Source: an uncultured Porphyromonadaceae bacterium
GTDB taxonomy: Bacteria > Bacteroidota > Bacteroidia > Bacteroidales > Muribaculaceae
Assembly (NCBI GenBank): GCA_947175225.1
Contig: CAMWLX010000002.1
Coordinates: forward strand, 1-35,825
Length of the DNA stretch: 35,825 bases
Direction of reading: 5' to 3'
The notes below the pieces were generated by a model. It was given only the letters and a program-made list of their open reading frames with translations, was not told the origin of the DNA and did no database searches. This document shows, piece by piece, positions 9,285 to 17,554 of the stretch (positions within the stretch are counted from its first letter, which is position 1; each line of letters begins with the position of its first letter). The position numbers were made by a program, and so were the translations under genes.

Positions 9285-9292
9285 TACCTTTG
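9285..9292 (+). promoter_or_regulatory. Putative -7 element of the downstream operon
   Basis: TACCTTTG matches TAnnTTTG, 21 nt upstream of ATG 9314. Confidence 0.55.
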
Positions 9293-9313
9293 CAGCAAAT
9301 TTATCCACATTAT

Positions 9314-9664
9314 ATGAGATCAAGCTCAGACATGACAACCAATTCCAAGAAAGGTATCTTCTCTAGTTTCAAGGAGAAGCATCCCAAGGCGACAAAAGCA
9401 ATCATTACTACCGGTAAGGTTGTTGGTATTGCTGTAGTCGCAGCAGCAACTGCAACAGTTGCATTCGTTTTCCTTAATAAACCCGGACTTGGTAAGGATT
9501 GTCCACGCGCACACCTAACCAAAGATGGCACACCTAAAGTAGGATATCAGTCGCCCCAACGAGCCAATTTTCAGGTGGTGAAGGATGCAGTACTTCACAA
9601 GACCATCATGCGCCCTTATGAATGTCGTACTTGCGGAAAGTTTCATGTCGGTCACAAACACTAA
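9314..9664 (+). CDS. Small protein with one TM segment and a C-terminal Cys/His (Zn-like) motif
   Basis: TM AIITTGKVVGIAVVAAATATVAFVFL; C-terminus YECRTCGKFHVGHKH. Start at 9314 or 9332; the upstream part of the 9206 ORF precedes the predicted promoter. Confidence 0.7.
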   Translation: MRSSSDMTTNSKKGIFSSFKEKHPKATKAIITTGKVVGIAVVAAATATVAFVFLNKPGLGKDCPRAHLTKDGTPKVGYQSPQRANFQVVKDAVLHKTIMRPYECRTCGKFHVGHKH

Positions 9665-9698
9665 TCTCTTATTTGTTTAACCTTTAATCTCATTTATT

Positions 9699-10844
9699 AT
9701 GAACGAGAAATCCACTCGCGCAACCTCTGGCATTACATCTATGGTCTCGACCAATCAGATTGAGTCTAAAACTCAATGGCCCAAGTATCACACTAAAGGA
9801 GGTCATGGTTTTGTCTCGGAAGATGCCCATGCTATGCATGACCGTCAGTGCGGACGCACAGTTGACCAATGCGGACGGAGCAATGTACTGAACGGTGCTG
9901 ATCGTATCGTTAATGGTCAACCTATACAAACGAAATATTGCGGAACAGGAGCCCGCACTTTCTCATCTGGATTTGACTCCACTACAGGTCAGTTCCGTTA
10001 TGCCGGGCAGAAGTTTGAAGTCCCCTCAGACCAATACTCTGAAATTGTACAACGTATGCGCCAAGCCATCAGCGATGGAAAGGTTCCCGGAATAAGCGAC
10101 CCAAATCAGGCTACCGATATTGTTGTCAAAGGTCGTTATACCTATGCACAGGCAAAGAATATGGCTAAAGCCGGGAATCTCGACTCGATCAAGTTCGATA
10201 TGCGCGTTCAGGCGGCTGCTTGCGCATTCGCCTGTGGAATCTCTGCCGGCATCACTTTCATCATAGCCAAATGCAATGGTGAATCAACTGGAGACGCTCT
10301 TAAAAAAGCCGCCGTGTCAGGTGTAAGGTCAGCAGGCGTTGCAATGCTCGGTGGTGTGATGGCCCAGCAATTCCTTCGTACGGCAGCAGGGAGAAGTTGT
10401 GCCGCTGCGGCGACTCACGCAGTTCGTCCGATGATGCAAGCCGCAATGAAGACAGAATTAGGTAAATCTGTCATCACAAAGACGGCTTCGGCAGTTGCGG
10501 GTAAAAGCATAACAGGAGCAGCTGCAGCAAATGTTTTGACCAAGGCTGCTCGAACTAATATAATAGTCAGCGGAGCAATGACCGTAGCTACAACGATACC
10601 TGACGCTGTCAAACTTTGTCGCGGTAAAATTAGTGGTGCCGAATTTTGCGAAAACACAGCTTACAATGTCACTAGTGTCGGAGGTGGTTGGGCTGGTGCT
10701 TCAGCAGGGGCAGCTATCGGGAGTCTGATTTGTCCCGGTGTTGGTACAGCTATCGGAGGCATTATCGGAGGTATTGCCGGAGGTATGGGAGCCTCAATTG
10801 GCACTAAAAAATTTATTTGTTCACTCAAAACCATTTGCGCATGA
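9699..10844 (+). CDS. Uncharacterised protein: N-terminal KGGHGFVSEDA/NGADRIVNGQPIQTKY motif, C-terminal glycine-zipper membrane region
   Basis: Coding frame with operon spacing. C-terminal GGGWAGASAGAAIGSLICPGVGTAIGGIIGGIAGGMGASIG. The N-terminal motif recalls a widespread hypothetical family, from memory. Confidence 0.8.
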   Translation: MNEKSTRATSGITSMVSTNQIESKTQWPKYHTKGGHGFVSEDAHAMHDRQCGRTVDQCGRSNVLNGADRIVNGQPIQTKYCGTGARTFSSGFDSTTGQFRYAGQKFEVPSDQYSEIVQRMRQAISDGKVPGISDPNQATDIVVKGRYTYAQAKNMAKAGNLDSIKFDMRVQAAACAFACGISAGITFIIAKCNGESTGDALKKAAVSGVRSAGVAMLGGVMAQQFLRTAAGRSCAAAATHAVRPMMQAAMKTELGKSVITKTASAVAGKSITGAAAANVLTKAARTNIIVSGAMTVATTIPDAVKLCRGKISGAEFCENTAYNVTSVGGGWAGASAGAAIGSLICPGVGTAIGGIIGGIAGGMGASIGTKKFICSLKTICA

Positions 10845-11062
10845 TTATCTGTTCGCCATTTTTCGCTGTCAAACGTATGGCTAAGATATTCTCAGAAAGT
10901 TATAATCACTTACAGAACGATTACATCAAACGCCACTACTGCGATGAGTCTGGGAATTTGCTATTCACGCCTTGCATCTCTCGTCGCCATCAACTCAAAT
11001 TTGCCGTCAAGGCTGGAGTAACTGCGCTCTCCACAGAAATAGCGCTTTCATCAATTGTCTAA
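10841..11062 (+). CDS. Small hypothetical protein (73 aa)
   Basis: ATGA overlap with the upstream gene; 17-nt gap to the next gene. Confidence 0.55.
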   Translation: MIICSPFFAVKRMAKIFSESYNHLQNDYIKRHYCDESGNLLFTPCISRRHQLKFAVKAGVTALSTEIALSSIV

Positions 11063-11079
11063 CTTTAATACCTTTTACT

Positions 11080-11826
11080 ATGATTGTTGATTCCAACCTA
11101 TCATTCCTTCAGTACTGCTCTAACGATGATCTGAAAACGCTCTGCGACACGCTTACTCACGATAATAAAGGGGAGGTTCGCCTAAGCGAACAGCTTACTG
11201 ACAACGATGTTTATCTTCGTTGCTATCCCGATAATATGAAAGGTATGTGGCAAGAGATTGCAGCTGAACTGCAACGTTTTGGAGGTAACACCTTTGCCAA
11301 TATCTTCCGTGGCGGCGTTGGCGCAACCTATGAAAGCATCCTGCGCGATGTATGCAAGAAGATGAAGGTTCGAATACCCTCATGCTCATCAGTAGAGGAA
11401 ATCGAAATTGCTCTCCTCTCAAAATACTGCGAGGAAACCATCGGTAGTATGGATATTGATCTGCTCCGCGAACTATCTGTTGAAATTGGTATCGAGCCGC
11501 AGAGTTACAATAAACAAATTGTAGCCGCTGCAATCCTTGTTGCACTTCGCAGAGGTGGCGGAAAAGTTCTTGCTCCTGTAATCTATTATATCGGCTCAAA
11601 CATCACCCGGATCCTCATTGGGCGTGGTGTATATCTTGCTACAGCAGGAGTCCTGGGACGCGCTGCTGCGGCACTTACAGGTCCCATCGGTTGGACGCTA
11701 ACCGCCGGATGGTTGGCATTTGACATCGCCTCGCCGGCATATCGCGTTACCGTTCCTGCCGTAATTCAAGTCGCTTGTATGCGTCTGAAACACAATTCTC
11801 ACTTTCTTACTGCCCAATGCGTATGA
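11080..11826 (+). CDS. yaaW: YaaW-like protein (UPF0174 / DUF3944 N-terminal domain)
   Basis: LSFLQYCSNDDLKTLCDTLTHDNKGEVRLSEQL, WQEIAAELQRFGGNTFANIFRGG, YRVTVPAVIQVACMR match E. coli YaaW as remembered. Start at ATG 11080. Confidence 0.85.
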   Translation: MIVDSNLSFLQYCSNDDLKTLCDTLTHDNKGEVRLSEQLTDNDVYLRCYPDNMKGMWQEIAAELQRFGGNTFANIFRGGVGATYESILRDVCKKMKVRIPSCSSVEEIEIALLSKYCEETIGSMDIDLLRELSVEIGIEPQSYNKQIVAAAILVALRRGGGKVLAPVIYYIGSNITRILIGRGVYLATAGVLGRAAAALTGPIGWTLTAGWLAFDIASPAYRVTVPAVIQVACMRLKHNSHFLTAQCV

Positions 11827-12608
11827 GAATACCGAACAACCGGTTTATGCATCCAGCAGATGCTAAAGCAATACTTGCGCTCAAAAAAATTCCGGGATTC
11901 AATTATCTTGTCCGCAAGTATATGGAGTATGGCGGGGAAAGTCTCTATCGCGGACAAAACCTTGCCAATCATGTGAAGGTCTACGAAGATAACTTTCCCG
12001 CACTTTACCGAGTATTCAAGGAGACGGTAACATCGCTTGGCATTGATGAACCGGAATTGTATGTTTACAACGACCCCTACATCAATGCATACACCTATGG
12101 CGAGACCCGGACATTCATCGCCATTTCAAGCGGCGCGGTAGAGGCTCTATCTCCAGATGAGCTGAAAGGTGTATTGGCACATGAGTGTGGGCACATCGTT
12201 TGCCACCACACGTTCTATAATACGTTGCTTTATTCACTCGTTGAACTTGCCGACTCATTTAAGGGTATTCCGTATATGCTTTTTGGCCCCCTTGTTCTTG
12301 CTCTTCAATACTGGAGCCGTCGAAGCGAGTTGAGTGCAGATCGTTGCGCGACTTCAATTGTTGGCGCACATGCATATCAAAAGGTTCTTGCCAAATTAGC
12401 TTCAGGCATGAAGTCTTTCAAGCCAAATGGCAAGGAATTGCTAAATCAAGCCTACGAATACCACGACATCGTTGAAGGCTCGTTGTGGGGCAAAATACAG
12501 CAGAACTGCCAAATGGCATTTCAGTCTCATCCCCAACTCTGCGAACGAGCCTACGAGGTAGACCGTTGGGGCAAGTCATGTATTTATAGGAAATTTTGGT
12601 TATCTTGA
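11823..12608 (+). CDS. M48-family zinc metallopeptidase
   Basis: HEXXH motif LAHECGHIVCHH plus third-ligand region SRRSELSADRCA. ATGA overlap with the YaaW-like gene. Confidence 0.9.
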   Translation: MRIPNNRFMHPADAKAILALKKIPGFNYLVRKYMEYGGESLYRGQNLANHVKVYEDNFPALYRVFKETVTSLGIDEPELYVYNDPYINAYTYGETRTFIAISSGAVEALSPDELKGVLAHECGHIVCHHTFYNTLLYSLVELADSFKGIPYMLFGPLVLALQYWSRRSELSADRCATSIVGAHAYQKVLAKLASGMKSFKPNGKELLNQAYEYHDIVEGSLWGKIQQNCQMAFQSHPQLCERAYEVDRWGKSCIYRKFWLS

Positions 12609-12642
12609 CTCCGGTCATTTCCAGACGCTTAACTAATTGAAA

Positions 12643-12674
12643 TTTGTATATCTCCCCAATATTCACTAATTTTG
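12643..12674 (+). promoter_or_regulatory. Near-consensus Bacteroidetes promoter inside the operon
   Basis: TTTG (12643-12646) - 20 nt - TAATTTTG (12667-12674), 4 nt before ATG 12679. Confidence 0.65.
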
Positions 12675-12678
12675 CGCT

Positions 12679-13614
12679 ATGTCTAAAGAAAAAAATAAAC
12701 GCAACTTCTTATCCAAGATATTTGCAAAAGGCACAAATTTTCTCAATCATGGAGAAGATTTGCATGAAACCGCAACCAAATACGAACAAATTTTCGAGAA
12801 GTACAAGCAACTTCTCGAAGTAACTACTCACGATGCTATGGAACTCTATAATTTGCGCAAGGACGCTTTTTATACTTTGCTTCGCTTTCAGACATATGTT
12901 AATGCTCTTTCATCCTGTCCTACTATAATAACTAACGGTGCCTCTCTTGCCGTTAGAAAGTCTGCCACCATAAAAGAAGCCATTGATGCCGAATCCAAAG
13001 AGGAGTTCAAAAACGGCAGTAATAAAAATAATAATGGTGGTCTTTTGGGTGCGGCTGCCGCCGGAGGTGCGTTGGCAATCGGAGGTTCCACAGCATTAAT
13101 GGCTATCGCCACGACATTTGGAACAGCAGGAACCGGAGTTGCGATTTCATCTTTAGGTGGTGTTGCCGCAACTAATGCAGCTTTGGCTTGGATCGGTGGA
13201 GGCACTCTTGCCGCAGGGGGTGCCGGAGTGTCAGGGGGTGCGACTGTGCTCGGTCTCATGGGACCGATTGGTTGGGGTATTGCCGGATTAAGTGCCATTG
13301 CCTTTATTGGTGTGTCAGCCTCAAATGGTAAAAAGAATCAGGAAACCATTACTGAAATCGAAAAAGAAATTCAAAGGATTAAAACTTTCATGGGACAACT
13401 TAACGTTGCACGTAACAATATTGCCTCGATAAAGCTTTTTACTCAACGCCACATTGAAACTGTTAACGATTTTCTCAATGCATCCTTGAATACTCAATCA
13501 TTTCCCAATGACTATGCGTTGGGATCATATCCACACAAAGAACTTTTCAACATAACCGAAAAAGCCAAAAATCTTGGCAAGATGTCCAATCAGTCGGTTG
13601 AAATAATGAAGTGA
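12679..13614 (+). CDS. Coiled-coil protein with a long central Gly/Ala-rich membrane region (putative pore or effector)
   Basis: Helical N-terminus, central LLGAAAAGGALAIGG...GPIGWGIAGLSAIAFIGVSA, helical C-terminus. Confidence 0.8.
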   Translation: MSKEKNKRNFLSKIFAKGTNFLNHGEDLHETATKYEQIFEKYKQLLEVTTHDAMELYNLRKDAFYTLLRFQTYVNALSSCPTIITNGASLAVRKSATIKEAIDAESKEEFKNGSNKNNNGGLLGAAAAGGALAIGGSTALMAIATTFGTAGTGVAISSLGGVAATNAALAWIGGGTLAAGGAGVSGGATVLGLMGPIGWGIAGLSAIAFIGVSASNGKKNQETITEIEKEIQRIKTFMGQLNVARNNIASIKLFTQRHIETVNDFLNASLNTQSFPNDYALGSYPHKELFNITEKAKNLGKMSNQSVEIMK

Positions 13615-13622
13615 AACTCGTT

Positions 13623-14537
13623 ATGACTACACAAGAATTAATCCAGGACATAGAGTCTAATAAGCATGATATTACTTTGCGTTTACGTCGTGTAGTACTT
13701 GACCCTATAAAGGCTTTATTGTCAGATGGCGTTGCTACATCCGAATTTAGTTTGGAACAGGGTCAGAAATCCAAGGAGATTCTTGCTAATGCAAATTCAA
13801 TTATGGATTTCTTTAGCAAGAAATGGAACAATCCTGATGATTCTGAAGACAATCAACTTGAAGCACTGAGAGAGGGTATCAAAAAGTCTACCGAAATAAT
13901 TATTCCGGAAATCGAAAACGTCATAATTCCTTTCTATAACTTATGTTTTGAAAATAAACATTACTTCTCGATGCCTTTTGAAGCAAACAGAGCTTACAAG
14001 AGAATACTCCAAAGCATTTCTTCGGTTGAGTCCGTCATTAACGGAGTTAGAAACTTGGAGAAAATTAAGAGTTCTGAAACTATGAAATTATCGGAGTATT
14101 CCATTCTTGAACTTCTGCAAGAGGGACTTGACGAAATAGATGCCATCGTCACATACAACGATGAATATGAGAAATCCTTTATCAAAGTCAAGATTGACAA
14201 GGATGAATTTCTCTCACACGTACTTGCTAACATTAAAGAAAATATTGAAACCCATGCATTTGGGACTTCAGCGTTTGCCGGCAAATCTCTCACAGAAAAG
14301 AAAGTGATGATTGACATTGTTTCGACGCATTCTTCTCTTTATGTTACGATAGCCAACAATGGCACACCATTCAAGGGTGATTTTAAAAAAGTCTTTGACC
14401 ATGGATACTTCCACGGAAGCAAAGGACATACAGGCACAGGTATGTATTCTCTAAGGAAGACTATGCAGGAGCTTGGTGGAGATGCTGAATTCTATTATGG
14501 CAATCATGGTGTAACATATAAATTAATCTTTACATAA
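13623..14537 (+). CDS. GHKL-type ATPase / histidine-kinase-like protein without a recognisable sensor domain
   Basis: N-box-like HVLANIKENIETHAF, ITIANNGTPF-like VTIANNGTPF, G-box HGSKGHTGTGMYSLRKTMQELGG. GTG 13611 is an alternative start. Confidence 0.85.
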   Translation: MTTQELIQDIESNKHDITLRLRRVVLDPIKALLSDGVATSEFSLEQGQKSKEILANANSIMDFFSKKWNNPDDSEDNQLEALREGIKKSTEIIIPEIENVIIPFYNLCFENKHYFSMPFEANRAYKRILQSISSVESVINGVRNLEKIKSSETMKLSEYSILELLQEGLDEIDAIVTYNDEYEKSFIKVKIDKDEFLSHVLANIKENIETHAFGTSAFAGKSLTEKKVMIDIVSTHSSLYVTIANNGTPFKGDFKKVFDHGYFHGSKGHTGTGMYSLRKTMQELGGDAEFYYGNHGVTYKLIFT

Positions 14538-15532
14538 TGAGTAAACCAAAATATAAAATCCTTTGGCTTGATGATTTTTTCGCTCCAATTCAAGAAGATG
14601 GGCGAGACGACCAGAAGGAATCTATTGAAATTTTCCTCGATGATATAAACGATGCGGAAGATGAAGGACTTTCTGTCAAAGGCGTATCTTCATTCGAAGA
14701 ATTCAAAGCTCAACTACCAAATATTAACGCCTATCATGGTGTAGTTTTCGACTTGCGCGGAATGACTAAAAATGGGGAAGTGACTGATCAAGTCGTCCAC
14801 GATGCTATTAATCTTATCAAGTCATCTAATAACGACATACCTATGTATGTCTATTCATCCAATGCCGCTATGAGTAAGTTTGAACTTACCATTAACGACA
14901 TCAAAAAGAATGGCCGCGCATTCCCTAAAGGTAAAGGTCCTGAAGATCTTATCAAAAAGATTATTTCAGACATGGATAATCTTTACAATTTCTATGTTGG
15001 TCACGAAGAATGTCGGGATATCTTCCATGAAGACTTCCTTGATTCTACGCTCAAACCTGTTATGGACCAAATAGTGAAACGCTATTCTGACGCATCTCTC
15101 AAGTTTAATCCTTATAATCCCATGAGGCAAATTTTGGAAAACATGCTTCAAAAGCTTAATGACATTGGGATTATAAAGGTCGACAACAACTCGAAAGACA
15201 CTTTCAATCTTCGTGTCCGCTATCTTTGTGAGTTTTACAATCCAAAATTAGACGCAGATAATAATGTCATTATTGATAATGAGGGAAAAACTGTGCGCAA
15301 TTTCCACGACCCCGTTGTCCCATTTGATATGATCAATCAGGAAACCAAATATCTTATTTGTTTCCTCGGTGATATGACAAATCACAATAGTCATTTTATC
15401 ACCAAGCATTCTGACAGCGACCTGGGATCTTACTACGACCGCAACGTTTTCAACGCTACGTTCTGCGCATTCTTTGCCGTCATGAAGTGGTACTACCTGT
15501 TTATGCATGAGCGTTCTTTATATAGCGCATAA
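14537..15532 (+). CDS. Receiver-domain (response-regulator-like) protein with a novel helical C-terminal domain
   Basis: KILWLDDF (acidic pair), VVFDLRG (phosphoacceptor D), YVYSSNA (S/T), RAFPKG (K). Start overlaps the previous stop by 1 nt. Confidence 0.75.
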   Translation: MSKPKYKILWLDDFFAPIQEDGRDDQKESIEIFLDDINDAEDEGLSVKGVSSFEEFKAQLPNINAYHGVVFDLRGMTKNGEVTDQVVHDAINLIKSSNNDIPMYVYSSNAAMSKFELTINDIKKNGRAFPKGKGPEDLIKKIISDMDNLYNFYVGHEECRDIFHEDFLDSTLKPVMDQIVKRYSDASLKFNPYNPMRQILENMLQKLNDIGIIKVDNNSKDTFNLRVRYLCEFYNPKLDADNNVIIDNEGKTVRNFHDPVVPFDMINQETKYLICFLGDMTNHNSHFITKHSDSDLGSYYDRNVFNATFCAFFAVMKWYYLFMHERSLYSA

Positions 15533-15535
15533 CAG

Positions 15536-16903
15536 ATGAAACAGATAGGAAAACTCTCTGCGTCCGGATGCAGTCAAATGTTATCATTATCTATGATATC
15601 GAGTGCATCTAATACCATATTGGAAGAACTCGGAACTATCCTTAAGATTAAATCTTTTAAGGATAAAACTAAAGTCAAATCGATTAAATCGCAAAATTCT
15701 CTATATATCTCCATTTTCGAAGAAAAATATAATGCGGATATTGTAGAGGACGAAAGCCCGGATAAAGATTTCCAATTCTCATCTGCCCCCTCTGATTTCT
15801 CCGCTTTGTCATTATCTGAGATTCGTGCATTTCAACAATTTAAGGGCAAATATGTTATACCATCAACAGTTAAATCGCACAAATGTCCCAAACTAGAACC
15901 TTGTCCAGTTTGTTCTGACGGTAAGTGTACTGAATGTCATGGTAACAAGACTGTTACCTGCGATGTCTGTGATGGTAGCACGGAGTGTCCTTCATGCGAT
16001 GGGTCAGGACGGTATCCTTGTTATTCTTGTAATCAGTCAGGTGAATGCCAACATTGCGATGGCACAGGAGAAGAAAACTGTGATGATTGCGATGGCGACG
16101 GATGGGTGAGGGTCGAATGCCGTGCTTGTAACGGAACAGGGCGTTATACCCTCCGTAATGGGTATGAAGTTGAATGTCGTGTTTGTCATGGAAGTGGGAA
16201 TCATCATAAAGAAGATTGCTGGACTTGTAATGGTACTGGTTTCGTGGATTGTCATGTCTGTGATGGCAGTGGACAATGTCAAAAGTGCGGTGGAGAAGGG
16301 CACGTTGAATGTCGCGCCTGTCATGGCACAGGTACGTGTGGAAAATGTAAAGGGAAAGGGAAACTGAAATGCTGGAATTGTAAAGGAACTGGTCTTTGCC
16401 CTTCTTGCAAAGGCAGACAAACTATTCCTTGTCGCAGATGCTTAGGGTCAGGTTTGTATCAAACTTTCAAATGTATATCTATTGACATGAACAATCATAC
16501 TTATTTGCTCAAGGATAAATCTTTAGAACGACAGTTTAATATTGACCTACAATCATTAGGTAAAAGACAAATATATAATGGCATTCCCTACATCATTGAT
16601 TTTGGGAAGCCTACCATTAATGATATTCCGATTGTTGATTTTCTTACGCGAGTATATGACTCATCATATCTTGAAAAAATCTATCAATATCGTGACTCGC
16701 TATTTAATCGCGATGGTTCTGCTTTAATTGATTCTAATATTTACGTCAAATCATCTATTGTCATTGAACCAATTCCTGTGATTAAATGTATTGTTGAATA
16801 CTCTAACGAGCTATTTTATTTCTATATTATAGGTACAGATGGGAGAGTCTTCGCAGACAAAACTCCATCCATATGGGATAGATTTTGCGCTTGGCTTCAT
16901 TAA
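15536..16903 (+). CDS. Cysteine-rich DnaJ-type zinc-ribbon repeat protein lacking a J domain
   Basis: 17 CxxC motifs in CxxCxGxG-like units (e.g. CPSCDGSGRYPCYSC, CRACNGTGRY, CRVCHGSG). No HPD or J-domain sequence in the N-terminus. Confidence 0.85.
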   Translation: MKQIGKLSASGCSQMLSLSMISSASNTILEELGTILKIKSFKDKTKVKSIKSQNSLYISIFEEKYNADIVEDESPDKDFQFSSAPSDFSALSLSEIRAFQQFKGKYVIPSTVKSHKCPKLEPCPVCSDGKCTECHGNKTVTCDVCDGSTECPSCDGSGRYPCYSCNQSGECQHCDGTGEENCDDCDGDGWVRVECRACNGTGRYTLRNGYEVECRVCHGSGNHHKEDCWTCNGTGFVDCHVCDGSGQCQKCGGEGHVECRACHGTGTCGKCKGKGKLKCWNCKGTGLCPSCKGRQTIPCRRCLGSGLYQTFKCISIDMNNHTYLLKDKSLERQFNIDLQSLGKRQIYNGIPYIIDFGKPTINDIPIVDFLTRVYDSSYLEKIYQYRDSLFNRDGSALIDSNIYVKSSIVIEPIPVIKCIVEYSNELFYFYIIGTDGRVFADKTPSIWDRFCAWLH

Positions 16904-16933
16904 GCTCATTACTTTATTCCCTTGTCATAGATT

Positions 16934-16949
16934 AAGCCTGAATAGGCTT
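16934..16949 (+). terminator. Small hairpin after the operon, possible terminator
   Basis: AAGCCT-gaat-AGGCTT followed by GTTTCC, 31 nt after the stop. Confidence 0.4.
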
Positions 16950-16966
16950 GTTTCCAAACGTATATG

Positions 16967-17007
16967 GCGAGCTTCGGCACCAACCTCCAGTTGGATCCGA
17001 GGCTCGC
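16967..17007. other. Long nested hairpin in non-coding DNA
   Basis: GCGAGCTTCGG-ca-CCAAC-ctcca-GTTGG-at-CCGAGGCTCGC: 11-bp stem (one T-G), 2x2 internal loop, 5-bp stem. Confidence 0.7.
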
Positions 17008-17328
17008 TTCCTTTATCGGCACTTCGCATTGGAATGGCGACCTTTCGCCTGATAAGGACTTTTACCGTTCGTTATGCCCTTTGAGGTGATTTAGAGACTC
17101 TAAGACCTTGAACCATTTGTTGCATCGCCTCACATCGGGGCAATTGCTTTTTATGCACCTCGTCTGCCGGAGTTCTTGGCTGAGCCAAGCGCCGGTGGCG
17201 ATGGCACATTTTCTGATTGTCGTTTTTGCCGTGAGTGATTACACGGTGTTTGATACGCTTTTAAGTTGCGGCTGGGAGAACCGCCGAAGTTGTAACGCAT
17301 AGGTCATATTTTTGGCTATGCCTTAAAT

Positions 17329-17371
17329 CGGCTGCACTCGGCATAGCTCGAACAAGTTCGGCTCTGCTCTC
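17329..17371. repeat. Palindrome-cored dispersed repeat, copy 2
   Basis: CTCGGCATA-gct-CGAAC-AA-GTTCG-g-CTCTGCTCTC. Confidence 0.75.
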
Positions 17372-17554
17372 TTTTGCACGATTGTTGCCGGGGCGTTTAG
17401 GAGGAATTAACTGATTGAACGCACCTAAGCGCATCTGATATTTCACACCTGCGAAGTTTGCGTCTTTATCTACGCTCGAAAAGGGCAGGTAAATTTGATT
17501 AAAAAATCTTCCTTTTTCCGTCGTGCCTATGAAAAAGAGTATTCCTTTGGCTTT

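Noticed and set aside
12888-13298. Minus-strand 136-aa ORF rich in Pro/Ala
   Set aside because: Antisense reading of the Gly/Ala-rich coding region.
16037-16420. Minus-strand 127-aa ORF and plus-strand 81-aa ORF (16122-16367) inside the CxxC gene
   Set aside because: Out-of-frame readings of the repetitive CxxC-coding region; low-complexity shadow ORFs.
15536-16903. Annotating the cysteine-rich protein as DnaJ
   Set aside because: No J domain or HPD motif; only the zinc-ribbon type repeats resemble DnaJ.
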